Positions 26,108 to 36,907 of a stretch of DNA of 64,000 nt are shown here, piece by piece. The stretch covers positions 36,553-100,552 of the forward strand of contig CAWDHW010000027.1 in the NCBI GenBank assembly GCA_963802205.1, written 5' to 3'. The stretch's first letter is position 1, and the number at the start of each line of letters is the position of its first letter. The translations under genes were made by a program, and so were the position numbers. This stretch comes from DYRB01 sp963802205. Lineage in GTDB: Bacteria > Pseudomonadota > Gammaproteobacteria > Chromatiales > Chromatiaceae. Below the pieces are notes generated by a model. That model searched no databases. It was not told where the DNA came from and was given only the letters and a program-made list of their open reading frames with translations.

Positions 26108-27078
26108 GAGCCGGCCGCCGGGGTCGTGGAGGACGGATCCTGGCTCTGGTCCTCGGTGTTGGCAGGCACATGACCGCCCCAGCCGAGTTTGGCCCGCAGG
26201 ATGGCGTAGTGATCGTGACCCCTGGGATGGAGTAGGCGTGCCGGTTTGGGGGCCTTGCGTACCAGGATTCGGGCGCAGGGCCCCGGGGCCTGGTTGGTCT
26301 GTCCGTCGCAGGTGACGTGGACGCGGCCCTGGTCGAAACCGGCGATGCGGATCTCGATGCGGCTGTCGCCCGGGACCACCAGCGGGCGGTTACTGAGGGT
26401 GTGGGGGCAAATGGAGACGAGCACGATCACGTCCAGGGACGGGTGGACCAGGGGCCCACCACCGGACAGGGCATAGGCAGTGGAACCGGTAGGGGTGGCG
26501 ATGATGATGCCGTCGGAGCGCTGGGCATTGACGAAGGAGCCGTTGATGTAGGTCTCGAACTCGATCACCCGCGCCGTATTCCACTTGTGGATGACGACAT
26601 CGTTGAGGGCCAGCATGTCTTGACCCGTGGGTTGCGCGGGTCCCGGCCCGGCGTCCGACCCGGCGCCTTCCCACGCCGCCAGCCGGGCGGTCAGGAGGCA
26701 GCGCGCCTCCTCGGCGAAGGCCCCCTCCAGGATACGGTCCAGGCAACCCTCGATCTGGTCCGGGGAGACATCCGCCAGGAACCCCAGGCGCCCGAGGTTG
26801 ATCCCCACCAGGGGGACGTTAAAGGCCGCCATGGCGCGGGCGGCGCCGAGCAGGGTGCCGTCGCCGCCGACCACCACCACCAGGTCGCAGCGCCGGCCCA
26901 GCTCCTCGCTGCTGTGGGCCAGGTCGGCGGGGCGGCCGAGGAGTGCGGTGCTGGTGGCATCGCACAACACGGCGCGACCGCGCTGCCCCAGGTGCCGGAC
27001 CAGACGCTCCAGGGTCGGCGTCACCCGCTCGGGGTCGCCGCTCTTGCCGATGATGCCGATGGTCTGGAACTGGGGCAT
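26101..27078 (-). CDS. nadK: NAD kinase
   Basis: NadK phosphorylates NAD to NADP. The 325-residue product has the GGDGT motif (VVVVGGDGTLLGAAR), the conserved LGRLGFLAD, NDVVIHKW, and SDGIIIATPTGSTAYALS. The start is ATG 27078 (MPQFQTIGIIG). An ATG 33 bases earlier gives an atypical N-terminus. A modest C-terminal extension beyond the usual end is proline- and serine-rich. It is divergent from hrcA across about 330 bases. Confidence 0.94.
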   Translation of the reverse strand: MPQFQTIGIIGKSGDPERVTPTLERLVRHLGQRGRAVLCDATSTALLGRPADLAHSSEELGRRCDLVVVVGGDGTLLGAARAMAAFNVPLVGINLGRLGFLADVSPDQIEGCLDRILEGAFAEEARCLLTARLAAWEGAGSDAGPGPAQPTGQDMLALNDVVIHKWNTARVIEFETYINGSFVNAQRSDGIIIATPTGSTAYALSGGGPLVHPSLDVIVLVSICPHTLSNRPLVVPGDSRIEIRIAGFDQGRVHVTCDGQTNQAPGPCARILVRKAPKPARLLHPRGHDHYAILRAKLGWGGHVPANTEDQSQDPSSTTPAAGSC

Positions 27079-27337
27079 AGACTGGGCAGGGTGCCAGGGC
27101 CAGGGGTGCACGGGGGCTGAGGCGACAAAGTAGCATGGCCTGTGGGACGCGCCAATAAGGCTTGATCATCGATGCAGGGGACCTCGGCCGGGGGCGTGCC
27201 GGACGTTTTGGACCCTGGGTACCCAATGGCTGCCAAGCGACATCGCAAGGTTCTGGAAGGAGCGGATGCCCCGGCCGGCATGCGGCTCGTCGGTCTGAGT
27301 CGCCACAGCACGCTGGGGCCGACCGTTGGCGCCGACC

Positions 27338-27366
27338 TTGACAGCCCGGGCCTCACACCCTAAATT
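27338..27366 (+). promoter_or_regulatory. Sigma70 promoter of the hrcA operon
   Basis: A consensus -35 box TTGACA (27338-27343) is separated by exactly 17 bases from TAAATT (27361-27366). The expected transcription start is about 27373, right at the CIRCE operator, so HrcA bound there would block initiation. Confidence 0.8.
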
Positions 27367-27375
27367 TCTCCGACC

Positions 27376-27402
27376 TTAGCACTCGCCCCCAAAGAGTGCT
27401 AA
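27376..27402 (+). promoter_or_regulatory. CIRCE operator for HrcA
   Basis: TTAGCACTC-N9-GAGTGCTAA is present without mismatch to the CIRCE consensus. It ends four bases before the annotated hrcA ATG. HrcA repressor binds CIRCE and is inactivated by heat shock, giving autoregulation of the hrcA-grpE-dnaK genes. Confidence 0.97.
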
Positions 27403-27406
27403 CACC

Positions 27407-28513
27407 ATGGCCGATCCCGGTCGCCCTCCTAAAAAGTGCGTTGACAGCGAGATCCGCTTGGCCACACAAGGCACACCCCGTGACAAACAGGTTAGCGAGC
27501 GCGCCCAGCACTTTCTGAAGGCGCTCATCGAGCGCTACATCCGCGAGGGCCAGCCCATCGGATCGCGTACCCTGGCCAAGGACACCGGACTGGACTTAAG
27601 TCCGGCGACGGTGCGCAACGTCTTGTCGGACCTGGAGGAAATGGGCTTGGTGGCCTCCCCCCACACCTCGGCAGGGCGCATCCCGACGGTGGCAGGCTAT
27701 CGCCTGTTCATCGATAGCCTGCTTACGGTCAAACCCCTTTCGGAGCAGGACATGGAGTCCATGCGCCAGGGCCTGGGCCCGCAGCGGGACCAGACGGCTA
27801 TGATCGAGAGCGCCTCCCGACTGCTGTCCGGCATCACCCACATGGCCGGGGTGGTCATGATCCCGCGCCACGAGCGCAACGTGTTTCGCCAGATCGAGTT
27901 GTTGCCGCTGTCGTGCAACCGCATCCTGGCCATCCTGGTGACCAGCGATGGGGACGTGCACAACCGCATCCTGTCCACGGCGCGTTGCTTCACCTTGGCA
28001 GAGCTGGAGCAGGCGGCCAGCTTCCTGAATGGGTTGTTTACCGGCCAGGACATGCGCGACGTGCGCAAGCGCCTCGTTGATGATTTGCAGCGGGCACATG
28101 CCCACATGGACGCGGCCATGGTACGGGCGGTGGAGATGGCCCAGCAGGTAGTGGCGGGTGCCGAGCATAAGGACGACTGCTACATCGCCGGCCAGACCAA
28201 TCTCATGGAGTTCAGCGAGTTGGCGAGTCTGGACCGGCTGCGGCAGCTCTTCGACGCCTTCACCCAGAAGCGCGAGCTGTTGTTTCTGCTCGACCGCTGC
28301 ATCGAGGCCGAGGGGGTGCAGATCTTCGTCGGGCAGGAGTCCGGTTACCGCATTCTCGACGATTGCAGCCTGGTGACGACCGCCTACCGGGTGGACGACC
28401 AGGTGGTCGGGGTCCTCGGCGTCATAGGTCCGACGCGGATGGACTACCAGCGGGTCATCCCCGTTGTGGACGTCACCGGCCGGCTGCTGGCGGCGGCGTT
28501 GCGCCAGCAATGA
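27407..28513 (+). CDS. hrcA: Heat-inducible transcription repressor HrcA
   Basis: HrcA is the CIRCE-binding repressor of chaperone genes. The N-terminal winged-helix part reads RYIREGQPIGSRTLAKDTG, then LSPATVRNVLSDLEEMGL and SPHTSAGRIPT, all conserved. The C-terminal region has the GAF-like domain motif VFVGQES-type sequence (QIFVGQESGYRILDDCS). The first ATG is directly after CIRCE with no room for a normal ribosome site, and the first 30 or so residues are not conserved in type. An in-frame TTG at 27458 may be the true start. It is first in the chaperone cluster. Confidence 0.93.
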   Translation: MADPGRPPKKCVDSEIRLATQGTPRDKQVSERAQHFLKALIERYIREGQPIGSRTLAKDTGLDLSPATVRNVLSDLEEMGLVASPHTSAGRIPTVAGYRLFIDSLLTVKPLSEQDMESMRQGLGPQRDQTAMIESASRLLSGITHMAGVVMIPRHERNVFRQIELLPLSCNRILAILVTSDGDVHNRILSTARCFTLAELEQAASFLNGLFTGQDMRDVRKRLVDDLQRAHAHMDAAMVRAVEMAQQVVAGAEHKDDCYIAGQTNLMEFSELASLDRLRQLFDAFTQKRELLFLLDRCIEAEGVQIFVGQESGYRILDDCSLVTTAYRVDDQVVGVLGVIGPTRMDYQRVIPVVDVTGRLLAAALRQQ

Positions 28514-28635
28514 CCGCGGTAAGACGATTCGTCTGCCGATGAACGCCAACAGACGCAAATTGGAAAAGCGGGTTGTGGATGCATCGAGCGTACCGGCCCC
28601 AGGCGTACTGTAACCCTTTCGATTCGGAGATCGAG

Positions 28636-29205
28636 ATGACACCACAAGAGATACCTAAGCACTTGGACGAGGCACCGGAGACAGACGAGGGCGAGATCGT
28701 CGGCGAGGAGATCGCAGCGACGGCGGGCGATCCGCCGCCCCAACTCCAGGCACTGCTCGAGGACGCACGCGCCCGGGCCGACGATCATTGGGACCAGCTC
28801 CTGCGCACCCGCGCCGAGATGGAGAACCTCCAGCGTCGTCAGGCCCGGGAGCTGGAGAACGCCCACAAGTTTGCCCTCGACGGGTTCGTGCGCGAGCTCC
28901 TGCAAGTGCGCGACAGCCTGGAACTGGGCTACGACGCGGCCCACGCCCCAGGCTCCGACATCGCCAAGCTGCGCGAGGGGACCGAGCTGACCTTAAAGCT
29001 CATGGCCGACACCATGACCAAGTTCGGGGTGGAGGTCGTGGCACCGGAGGGCGAGCCCTTCAATCCGGAGCTTCACCAGGCCATCACCCTGGTGCCGCGG
29101 GCGGACTTGCCACCCAACACCGTGGTCACGGTGGTGCAGAAGGGCTACCGCCTCAACGGCCGCCTGGTGCGCCCGGCCATGGTGATCGTCTCGCGGCAGG
29201 CCTGA
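28636..29205 (+). CDS. grpE: Nucleotide exchange factor GrpE
   Basis: GrpE releases ADP from DnaK. This is a 189-residue protein with an acidic N-terminus, a long helical region containing RTRAEMENLQRRQARELEN, and the C-terminal beta domain GVEVVAPEGEPFNPELHQAI and KGYRLNGRLVRPAMVIVS, all hallmarks. The start is ATG 28636 with GGAGA upstream. It lies between hrcA and dnaK. Confidence 0.95.
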   Translation: MTPQEIPKHLDEAPETDEGEIVGEEIAATAGDPPPQLQALLEDARARADDHWDQLLRTRAEMENLQRRQARELENAHKFALDGFVRELLQVRDSLELGYDAAHAPGSDIAKLREGTELTLKLMADTMTKFGVEVVAPEGEPFNPELHQAITLVPRADLPPNTVVTVVQKGYRLNGRLVRPAMVIVSRQA

Positions 29206-29242
29206 CGCCCCCGGCAGATCCCCCGGCGGGTCCGCTAACACG

Positions 29243-29270
29243 CTTGAAAACTACAGGGTTTTGCCCCATT
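29243..29270 (+). promoter_or_regulatory. Sigma32 (RpoH) heat-shock promoter before dnaK
   Basis: CTTGAAA (29243-29249), a 14-base spacer and CCCCATT (29264-29270) match the RpoH consensus CTTGAAA-N13-17-CCCCATNT closely. Transcription would start about 50 bases before the dnaK ATG. dnaK can therefore be induced independently of the CIRCE-controlled upstream promoter. Confidence 0.88.
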
Positions 29271-29327
29271 CATGGGTCCAGCAAGAACCCCACCAAGACA
29301 CAGAATTAACATCGGAGAATCAACGCC

Positions 29328-31277
<1,950 letters not shown>

Positions 31278-31338
31278 GCGGTACTGCCACTCGGCTACCC
31301 AAAGGCTCGCGGGCTAAGACCCCGCGCGCCGTCGTTTA

Positions 31339-31549
31339 GGCTATGTCTGCGTCAAGTGTTGGTCCAAGCCGAGGCGCCTTCTCCCCCCTTTTCAAAGGGG
31401 GGCGGGGGGGATTTCTTCGCCTTGGCACCGCGCTTGCCCGCCGCCAATCCCCCGCCCGCCGCCAATCCCCCCTAACCCCCCTTTATCAAGGGGGGGACAA
31501 GAGGCTAGGGTGCTGGGGACCTGGGCCAACAGCTAATGCAGACATAGCC
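31339..31549. mobile_element. Miniature transposable element (MITE) with 8-bp target duplication
   Basis: The element is 211 bp. The left end GGCTATGTCTGCGTCAAGTG (31339 on) and the right end, complement of the same 12 bases then partly matching, form an imperfect terminal inverted repeat of about 28 bp. Identical GTCGTTTA copies flank it at 31331-31338 and 31550-31557, an 8-bp target duplication. Inside are G/C-tract palindromes (CCCCCCTTTTCAAAGGGGGG and related) and no gene. Ends starting GGCT with 8-bp duplications resemble the ISL3 family, which is an inference. It sits between dnaK and dnaJ. Confidence 0.85.
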
Positions 31550-31617
31550 GTCGTTTATGGGCACTGACCACGCGCCCGCGATCCATTCACTCACCACCAG
31601 CCACTAGCCACTCCCCC

Positions 31618-32745
31618 ATGTCCAAGCGCGATTTCTACGAGGTCCTGGGCGTCAGCCGCAACGCCAGCGAGGCCGACATCAAGAAGGCCTACCGGCGGCT
31701 CGCCATGAAGTACCACCCGGATCGCAATGCGGGGGACACCAAGACCGAGCAGCAGTTCAAGGAAGCCAAGGAGGCCTATGAGGTCCTCACCGACCCCAAG
31801 AAGCGCTCGGCCTATGACCAATTCGGTCACGCCGGGATCGGGGCCGGGGGTTTTGGCGGCGGCGGGCCTGGCGGTGACGGGGCCTTCTCCGACATCTTCG
31901 GCGATGTCTTCGGCGACATCTTCGGTGGTCGCGGCGGCGGCCGTCGCGCCAACCGCGGGGCGGATCTGCGCTACGACCTGGCCCTGTCCCTGGAGGACGC
32001 GGTCGCGGGGAAGGAGGTCAAGATCCGCATCCCGGTGGCCGTGGAGTGCCAGTTCTGCGGCGGCAGCGGGGCCAAGCCAGGCACCAAGCCAAAGACCTGT
32101 CCGACCTGCGCTGGGGCCGGCCAGGTCCGCATGCAGCAGGGGTTCTTCTCCATCCAGCAGGCATGTCCCGAATGCCGCGGCAGCGGGCACATCATCGAGG
32201 AGTCCTGTACCCACTGCCGCGGCGCCGGCCGGGTGCAGGAGCACAAGACCCTCTCGGTCAAGGTGCCGGCGGGTGTCGATACCGGGGACCGTATCCGTCT
32301 GGCGGGGGAGGGGGAGCGCGCGGGCCAAGGCGGCCAGGCGGGGGACCTCTATGTCCAGATCCAGGTCCAGCAACACCCCATCTTCACCCGCGAGGACAAC
32401 AACCTGTTCTGCGAGGTCCCCATCGGCTTCGTCGAAGCGGCCCTGGGCGGGGAACTGGAAGTCCCCACCCTGGAGGGGAAAGGGGTGCTCAAGATCCCGT
32501 CGGGGACCCAGACCGGCAAGATGTTCCGCATTCGCGGCAAGGGCGTGCGACCCGTGCGAGGCGGGCCCGTCGGCGACCTGATCTGTCGCGTCGTCCTGGA
32601 GACTCCGGTCAACCTCACCGATCGCCAGAAGGAACTCCTGCGCGAATTCGACGACACCGTCCGCGAGGGCGGGGAGCGCCATAGCCCCACATCGTCATCC
32701 TGGCTCGACGGGGTCAAGGGCTTCTTCGAGAAGATGGGTTTCTGA
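31618..32745 (+). CDS. dnaJ: Chaperone protein DnaJ (Hsp40)
   Basis: This is a 375-residue type I J-protein, the DnaK co-chaperone. The J domain has RRLAMKYHPDRNAGD with the HPD motif. The G/F-rich linker FGGGGPGGDG follows. Four zinc-binding CxxCxGxG-type repeats are present (CQFCGGSG, CPTCAGAG, CPECRGSG, CTHCRGAG). The C-terminal substrate domain is complete. It lies 340 bases after dnaK, and most of the gap is the miniature element, so co-transcription with dnaK may be altered. Confidence 0.97.
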   Translation: MSKRDFYEVLGVSRNASEADIKKAYRRLAMKYHPDRNAGDTKTEQQFKEAKEAYEVLTDPKKRSAYDQFGHAGIGAGGFGGGGPGGDGAFSDIFGDVFGDIFGGRGGGRRANRGADLRYDLALSLEDAVAGKEVKIRIPVAVECQFCGGSGAKPGTKPKTCPTCAGAGQVRMQQGFFSIQQACPECRGSGHIIEESCTHCRGAGRVQEHKTLSVKVPAGVDTGDRIRLAGEGERAGQGGQAGDLYVQIQVQQHPIFTREDNNLFCEVPIGFVEAALGGELEVPTLEGKGVLKIPSGTQTGKMFRIRGKGVRPVRGGPVGDLICRVVLETPVNLTDRQKELLREFDDTVREGGERHSPTSSSWLDGVKGFFEKMGF

Positions 32746-32831
32746 GACAGCCGCTCCCTACATCTTCGGGCATCGTCTTGGGATGCTGTCGCGCTTTTCT
32801 TCGATCCAGTGGGAGCAGGAGTCGGTTGGCG

Positions 32832-33539
32832 ATGGTGTTGGAAGGGAAATTGAAGACATGGAATGACGACAAGGGATTCGGGTTCATCCGGGTCGGTCCG
32901 GGCCAGCCGGACGTCTTCCTCCACATCAGTGCCCTGCCGCCAGGGGTGCGCCCGCTTGTCGGGGACCGCATCCTGTTCTCCACAGTGGTCCAGGGCGGCG
33001 GCAAGGGCCCGCGCGCCACAGAGGCGTTGGTTCCGGGGCGCGGGCCGAATCTAGGTGCAACCCGCCCGAGCCAGGGTGCGGTGCGTCCGCCAATTCGACC
33101 GGAAACCGTGGCGCCACGCAGAAATGGGCAGCGGGACATGAGGCTTCGTTCTCTGGAACGGTCCCCGGTGGTCTTTCTGGTTCTGTCCCTTGTGGTGTTC
33201 TGCCTGGTAGGCGCGGTGAGCTTCCTGCCCGTCAGCCCCATCCCCCTGTTGCTATACCCTGTCGCGAGCCTGGTTACATTCGTGCTGTATGGCAAGGACA
33301 AGTATCGAGCGATGACCGGAGCCTGGCGCATCAGCGAGACGACGCTCCACCTGACGGAGGCCCTCGGCGGCTGGCCGGGGGCCTTCGTGGCACAGAGGAC
33401 CATGCGCCACAAGACGGTGAAGGTCGCGTATCAGGTGACCTTCTGGCTCATCGTGGCGGCCCACGTCGGGTTCTGGAGCCTCTGGCTCCTGTTCCCGGAA
33501 ACCCTGTCGTCGCTGCGGCATTGGGCCGGTACCCCATAG
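32832..33539 (+). CDS. Cold-shock domain / DUF1294 membrane protein
   Basis: This is a 235-residue two-part protein. Residues 1-65 are a cold-shock nucleic-acid-binding domain (GKLKTWNDDKGFGFIRV, DVFLHISAL). A proline-rich linker follows, then two or three membrane helices with the DUF1294 signature YGKDKYRA and ALGGWPGAFVAQRTMRHKT. The pairing is common in proteobacteria, but the function is unknown. The start is ATG 32832, an in-frame extension to 32778 being unlikely. It converges on the tldE-like gene. Confidence 0.88.
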   Translation: MVLEGKLKTWNDDKGFGFIRVGPGQPDVFLHISALPPGVRPLVGDRILFSTVVQGGGKGPRATEALVPGRGPNLGATRPSQGAVRPPIRPETVAPRRNGQRDMRLRSLERSPVVFLVLSLVVFCLVGAVSFLPVSPIPLLLYPVASLVTFVLYGKDKYRAMTGAWRISETTLHLTEALGGWPGAFVAQRTMRHKTVKVAYQVTFWLIVAAHVGFWSLWLLFPETLSSLRHWAGTP

Positions 33540-33653
33540 CGCTATCCCTCAACGCCACCCCAGGGCCAACGACCGAGGGGTGAGGCAATGGGTATGGCGA
33601 ACGGCGACGTAGCGACCCGCGACATGGGGCAGGCAGAACCTTTGGGTCCGAGG

Positions 33654-34973
33654 TCACAGGGTCAACTCGATCCCATCCACAAGGGCTCCCGGCAACAGGC
33701 TGCTCTCGCCGGAGCGCCCGCCGTAGGTGTCTGCCGACAGCATCAGCTCCCGCTCCCGGGTCAGGCCCTCCAGGCGGTCCCCCAGGATGTGGTAGAGGGA
33801 GTCGTCGAAACGCATCACCGCCACCGGGGCCACCGGCTCGCCGCCCTCCACCCAGAAGGTGGCAAAGCGGGTCATGCCGGTGACCCGGCAGTCGTTGGGG
33901 TCCGACCAATTGCAGTACCACAGGTTGCCGATGGCGAGGCCCTCCCCAAGACGGGACAGGGCCTCGGCCTGCGGGATCTCCCCAGGCTCCATCCCTAAGG
34001 CCCCGGGGGACTCTCCGGCGGCATTGACCGGGACCCCGTATTCCTTGCCGCTGCGGGCATCCACCAGGCAGTCCGAAAAGGCCCCCCCGCGGATCAGGTC
34101 CACCCGCGGGGGCGTCAGGAAGCCCTCGCCGGTGAAGCGCGGGAGCAGACCACGGGCCTGGTCCTCGTAGAGCCCGAGTCCGGGATGGAAGCGGCGCTCT
34201 CCCCGTACCAGACGCAGGAGTGGGGTCTGGTGGGTGCGGTGGTTCTTGAGGTCGAAGCCGCCCCAACCGAGCATGTCCGTCAGCTCGACCAGGGCCTGGG
34301 GGGCCAGATAGGCGCGGTAGCGTCCGGGGCTCAGGGTCCGCGTCGGACGGACCATGATCTCCAGGTCCCGGCGCACACCGGCGAGGCGCTCCCGCAGGGC
34401 GGCGGGGTCCCAGTGGGTGCCGGCGTAGCCTGCCTTCACGGCCTTATCCCCGCTGAGGTAACAGGACCAGTCCAGGTTGAAGCTCGCGCCCTGGTGCCAG
34501 TGGCGGTGACCCAGGGAGCTGGCCAGGCCGGAGTAGATGGTCCCGCTGGCCCAGATCCCTACCAGGTCGAGCCCGGCGGCGGCACCGACCAGCTCACCCA
34601 GGGCCTCGGCCGCGGGGGGCAGGTCCGCTGCGAGGCATTCCTCCCCCCGGCTGGGCGTGGTGGAATAGTTCAAATAGGGGTCCTCGGGGGTCTGGGGCAG
34701 GCGCTCCCGCAGCCGCGCCAGCAGGTCCCGGGCCTGTGCCATGTCCAAAGCCGGGTCGCCGGCCAGGTCGCAATGGCCGTCGATTTGCCGAGCCCCCTGG
34801 ATCAGGGTCAGCCCCAGCCCCTGGCTCTGTACCGAGCCGGCCTGGCGGATGCGTCCGCGGTTAAGGCGGACAAAATCCGAGTCCTCGCCGTCCAGGGCGC
34901 AGAACAGGACCTCCCGGGCATGCAGCCCGGCGCAAAGGGCCTCGGCGAGTCGGAAAAAGGCGTCCTGGTTCAT
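33654..34973 (-). CDS. TldE/PmbA-type partner of a TldD-like metallopeptidase
   Basis: This 439-residue protein belongs to the TldD/PmbA superfamily but lacks an HExxH motif, as TldE (PmbA) subunits do. Recognisable segments are VRPTRTLSPGRYRAYLAPQA, GRYR-type strands and DLIRGGAFSDCLVDARSGKE. TldD/TldE complexes are proteases that trim unstructured peptides, maturing microcins and acting on CcdA antitoxin. It overlaps the tldD-like gene by 4 bases. Sequence motifs look like the divergent paralog group often seen in addition to the housekeeping pair. That group assignment is my inference. Confidence 0.75.
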   Translation of the reverse strand: MNQDAFFRLAEALCAGLHAREVLFCALDGEDSDFVRLNRGRIRQAGSVQSQGLGLTLIQGARQIDGHCDLAGDPALDMAQARDLLARLRERLPQTPEDPYLNYSTTPSRGEECLAADLPPAAEALGELVGAAAGLDLVGIWASGTIYSGLASSLGHRHWHQGASFNLDWSCYLSGDKAVKAGYAGTHWDPAALRERLAGVRRDLEIMVRPTRTLSPGRYRAYLAPQALVELTDMLGWGGFDLKNHRTHQTPLLRLVRGERRFHPGLGLYEDQARGLLPRFTGEGFLTPPRVDLIRGGAFSDCLVDARSGKEYGVPVNAAGESPGALGMEPGEIPQAEALSRLGEGLAIGNLWYCNWSDPNDCRVTGMTRFATFWVEGGEPVAPVAVMRFDDSLYHILGDRLEGLTRERELMLSADTYGGRSGESSLLPGALVDGIELTL

Positions 34974-36412
34974 TCCCCACCCCCGAAGACGGCGACCTTG
35001 CGGAACAGGCAGGGCGGGGCCGCGTGGCCGACATACACGGACTGGTTGGGCTCCCCCTTGCCGCAGTTGCGTACCCCGCGGATCTCCCGCGAGGCCAGGT
35101 CGCCGACCCCATCCAGGCTGCGCCAGAAGTTGGCGGAGATGCCACGGTAGTTGGGATTGCGCACCAGACCACGAAGCTCCCCATCCTCGATCAGGCGACC
35201 CAACTCGCAGCCAAACTGGAACTTGTTGCGGCTGTCGTCGATGGACCAGGAGCGGTTGCTGTCCATCAGGACCCCGCGCTCCACCCGGGCGATGAGCCCA
35301 TCCAGGGTATCGCCGCCGGGTTCCAGATTGATATTGGCCATGCGGTCGATGGGGGGCCTGTCCCAGCCGCTCGCCCTGGCGTTCGCCACACCGGGGAGCC
35401 CGGACCGGGCCTGGGACAGGGCACCGCCCAGGGGGCGCTCCAGGATGCCCTGGCGGATCAGGTAGGCACGCTCGGCACAGGTCCCCTCGTCGTCGGCGGC
35501 GAAGCTGGCCAGCTCCCCGGGGACGGAAGGGTCGAAGGTCACGTTGAGCAGGTCCGAGCCATAGCGGTAGCTCCCGAACATCTCAGGGGTGACGAAGCTG
35601 GTCCCGGCATAGTTGCGTTCGTCCCCCAGGATACGGTCCAGCTCCAGGGGGTGACCGATGCTCTCGTGGATCTGCAAGACCATCTGGCTGGGGAGCAGGA
35701 TCAGGTCCAGGTCCCCGTTGGGGCACTCCGGGGCGCCGAGCAGGGCCAGGGCCTCCTCGGCAACGCGCCGGCCGTCGTCGCGCAGGCCACAGGCGACCAG
35801 GCGCTCCAATCCGCCCTGCTGGGACCAGTCCGCCCCGCCGCCGTGGCGGTGCTGGGTCTGGCTCCCGGCATTGGCCACCGCGAGCAGGCCGGGTTCGGTG
35901 AAGGTCAGATCCTGAAGGACGCGCCCGCCGTCGCTGGTGGTGAGGAGCTGGGTGCGGTGCCAGTAGCCGAGCCAGGCGGACCAGTCCACGATGCGCTCAT
36001 CGATTTCCATGGCCGCGCAGGCATCCTGGAGCAGGTCCAGCTTGGCGCTGAAGGGTAGGGCGTCCCAGGGTTCCGCCACTGGGCTTGCGTACTCCAGTCG
36101 AGCGGCGCTGCGCGGATACAGGGCCGCGTCGAAGAGCCCCAGGCGTCCTTGCGTCTCGGCCCAATCAACGGCGCGGGCGCAGGCGGCGCGCAACCCCGCG
36201 TCGCTCAGGTCGCTGGTGGCGGCATAGCCGACCCCGCCTCCGCGGACCAGGGTGATCATGGCCCCGCGGCCAAAGCCGAGGGCGCAGGGCTCGGTGATCC
36301 CCTGGCGGACCTCCAGGTGTTCGGATGACTCCTGTACCAGGCGCAGCGACCAGTAATCGGCGACGGGGGCCAGGGAGGCGAAGCGGCGGGCGCTGGATTC
36401 GAGGTAGTCCAT
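34970..36412 (-). CDS. TldD-family zinc metallopeptidase
   Basis: This is a 480-residue protein with the TldD active-site motif HESIGHPLELDRILGDE (HExxxH), which binds zinc. Other hallmarks are RGGGVGYAATSDLSDAGLR near the N-terminus and EDGELRGLVRNPNYRG near the C-terminus. The start is ATG 36412 (MDYLESSARRFASLAPVADY). The frame open to 36481 is unlikely to be used. Its stop overlaps the next gene's ATG. Together they should form a TldD/TldE-type heteromeric protease. The substrate is unknown and no peptide-product gene is apparent beside them. Confidence 0.85.
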   Translation of the reverse strand: MDYLESSARRFASLAPVADYWSLRLVQESSEHLEVRQGITEPCALGFGRGAMITLVRGGGVGYAATSDLSDAGLRAACARAVDWAETQGRLGLFDAALYPRSAARLEYASPVAEPWDALPFSAKLDLLQDACAAMEIDERIVDWSAWLGYWHRTQLLTTSDGGRVLQDLTFTEPGLLAVANAGSQTQHRHGGGADWSQQGGLERLVACGLRDDGRRVAEEALALLGAPECPNGDLDLILLPSQMVLQIHESIGHPLELDRILGDERNYAGTSFVTPEMFGSYRYGSDLLNVTFDPSVPGELASFAADDEGTCAERAYLIRQGILERPLGGALSQARSGLPGVANARASGWDRPPIDRMANINLEPGGDTLDGLIARVERGVLMDSNRSWSIDDSRNKFQFGCELGRLIEDGELRGLVRNPNYRGISANFWRSLDGVGDLASREIRGVRNCGKGEPNQSVYVGHAAPPCLFRKVAVFGGGE

Positions 36413-36613
36413 GGTTGTGCGGATCTCGGGGATCGGGGGAGGGATGTAGGCACTGGCTCGGCGCAACGCTCGGCACCCCACCGTGCGGCCAGCGGGAAGA
36501 TCGCAGGTTGCGGGTGCTCAGTCCAACGCCGTTTCGGATCGCTGCGTGCTGTAGACGAGATGCCTCGGACATCTCCCGGGGCAAGCTTAACGAAGAGGCA
36601 GCCGACTGACGGG

Positions 36614-36907
36614 CTACTCCAGAAACATCATGCCGATCTTCTGAACATTGTCGGGAAGGTTCTTGACCCAGCGAATCTGAGCCTTGAGGGGGGCAAGATT
36701 GCCGGCCTGGACCATACACTCCGCGTTCTCGCGGAGCCGGGCATCGGCAAGGGTGACGACGCCGCAGCCATGCAGGGTCTCATCGGTCAACAGCGCGGGG
36801 ATAACGGGCCTGAAGTCGCGCTTGTCGTCGGGCGCGCTTGGGTCGATCCATGCCATGGCGCCCTCATCCGGCGGAAAGCGGCGGGACCTACGCTGTTGGT
36901 GGGGCAT
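36614..36907 (-). CDS. Small PilZ-like domain protein
   Basis: This is a 97-residue protein. The N-terminal RRSRRFPPDEGAMAWID resembles the arginine-rich c-di-GMP switch of PilZ domains. The C-terminal CMVQAGNLAPLKAQIRWVKN resembles the late PilZ strands (LxPLxAxVRWV). The canonical DxSxxG is not clear. GCGVVTLADARL lies in its place. A role in c-di-GMP sensing is possible but not shown. It stands alone between the tldD-like gene and the CRISPR array. Confidence 0.5.
   Translation of the reverse strand: MPHQQRRSRRFPPDEGAMAWIDPSAPDDKRDFRPVIPALLTDETLHGCGVVTLADARLRENAECMVQAGNLAPLKAQIRWVKNLPDNVQKIGMMFLE

Noticed and set aside
27440..27480. TTGACA at about 27440 as a promoter inside hrcA
   Set aside because: No acceptable -10 box at the right spacing. 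The upstream TTGACA at 27338 with TAAATT and CIRCE is far better.
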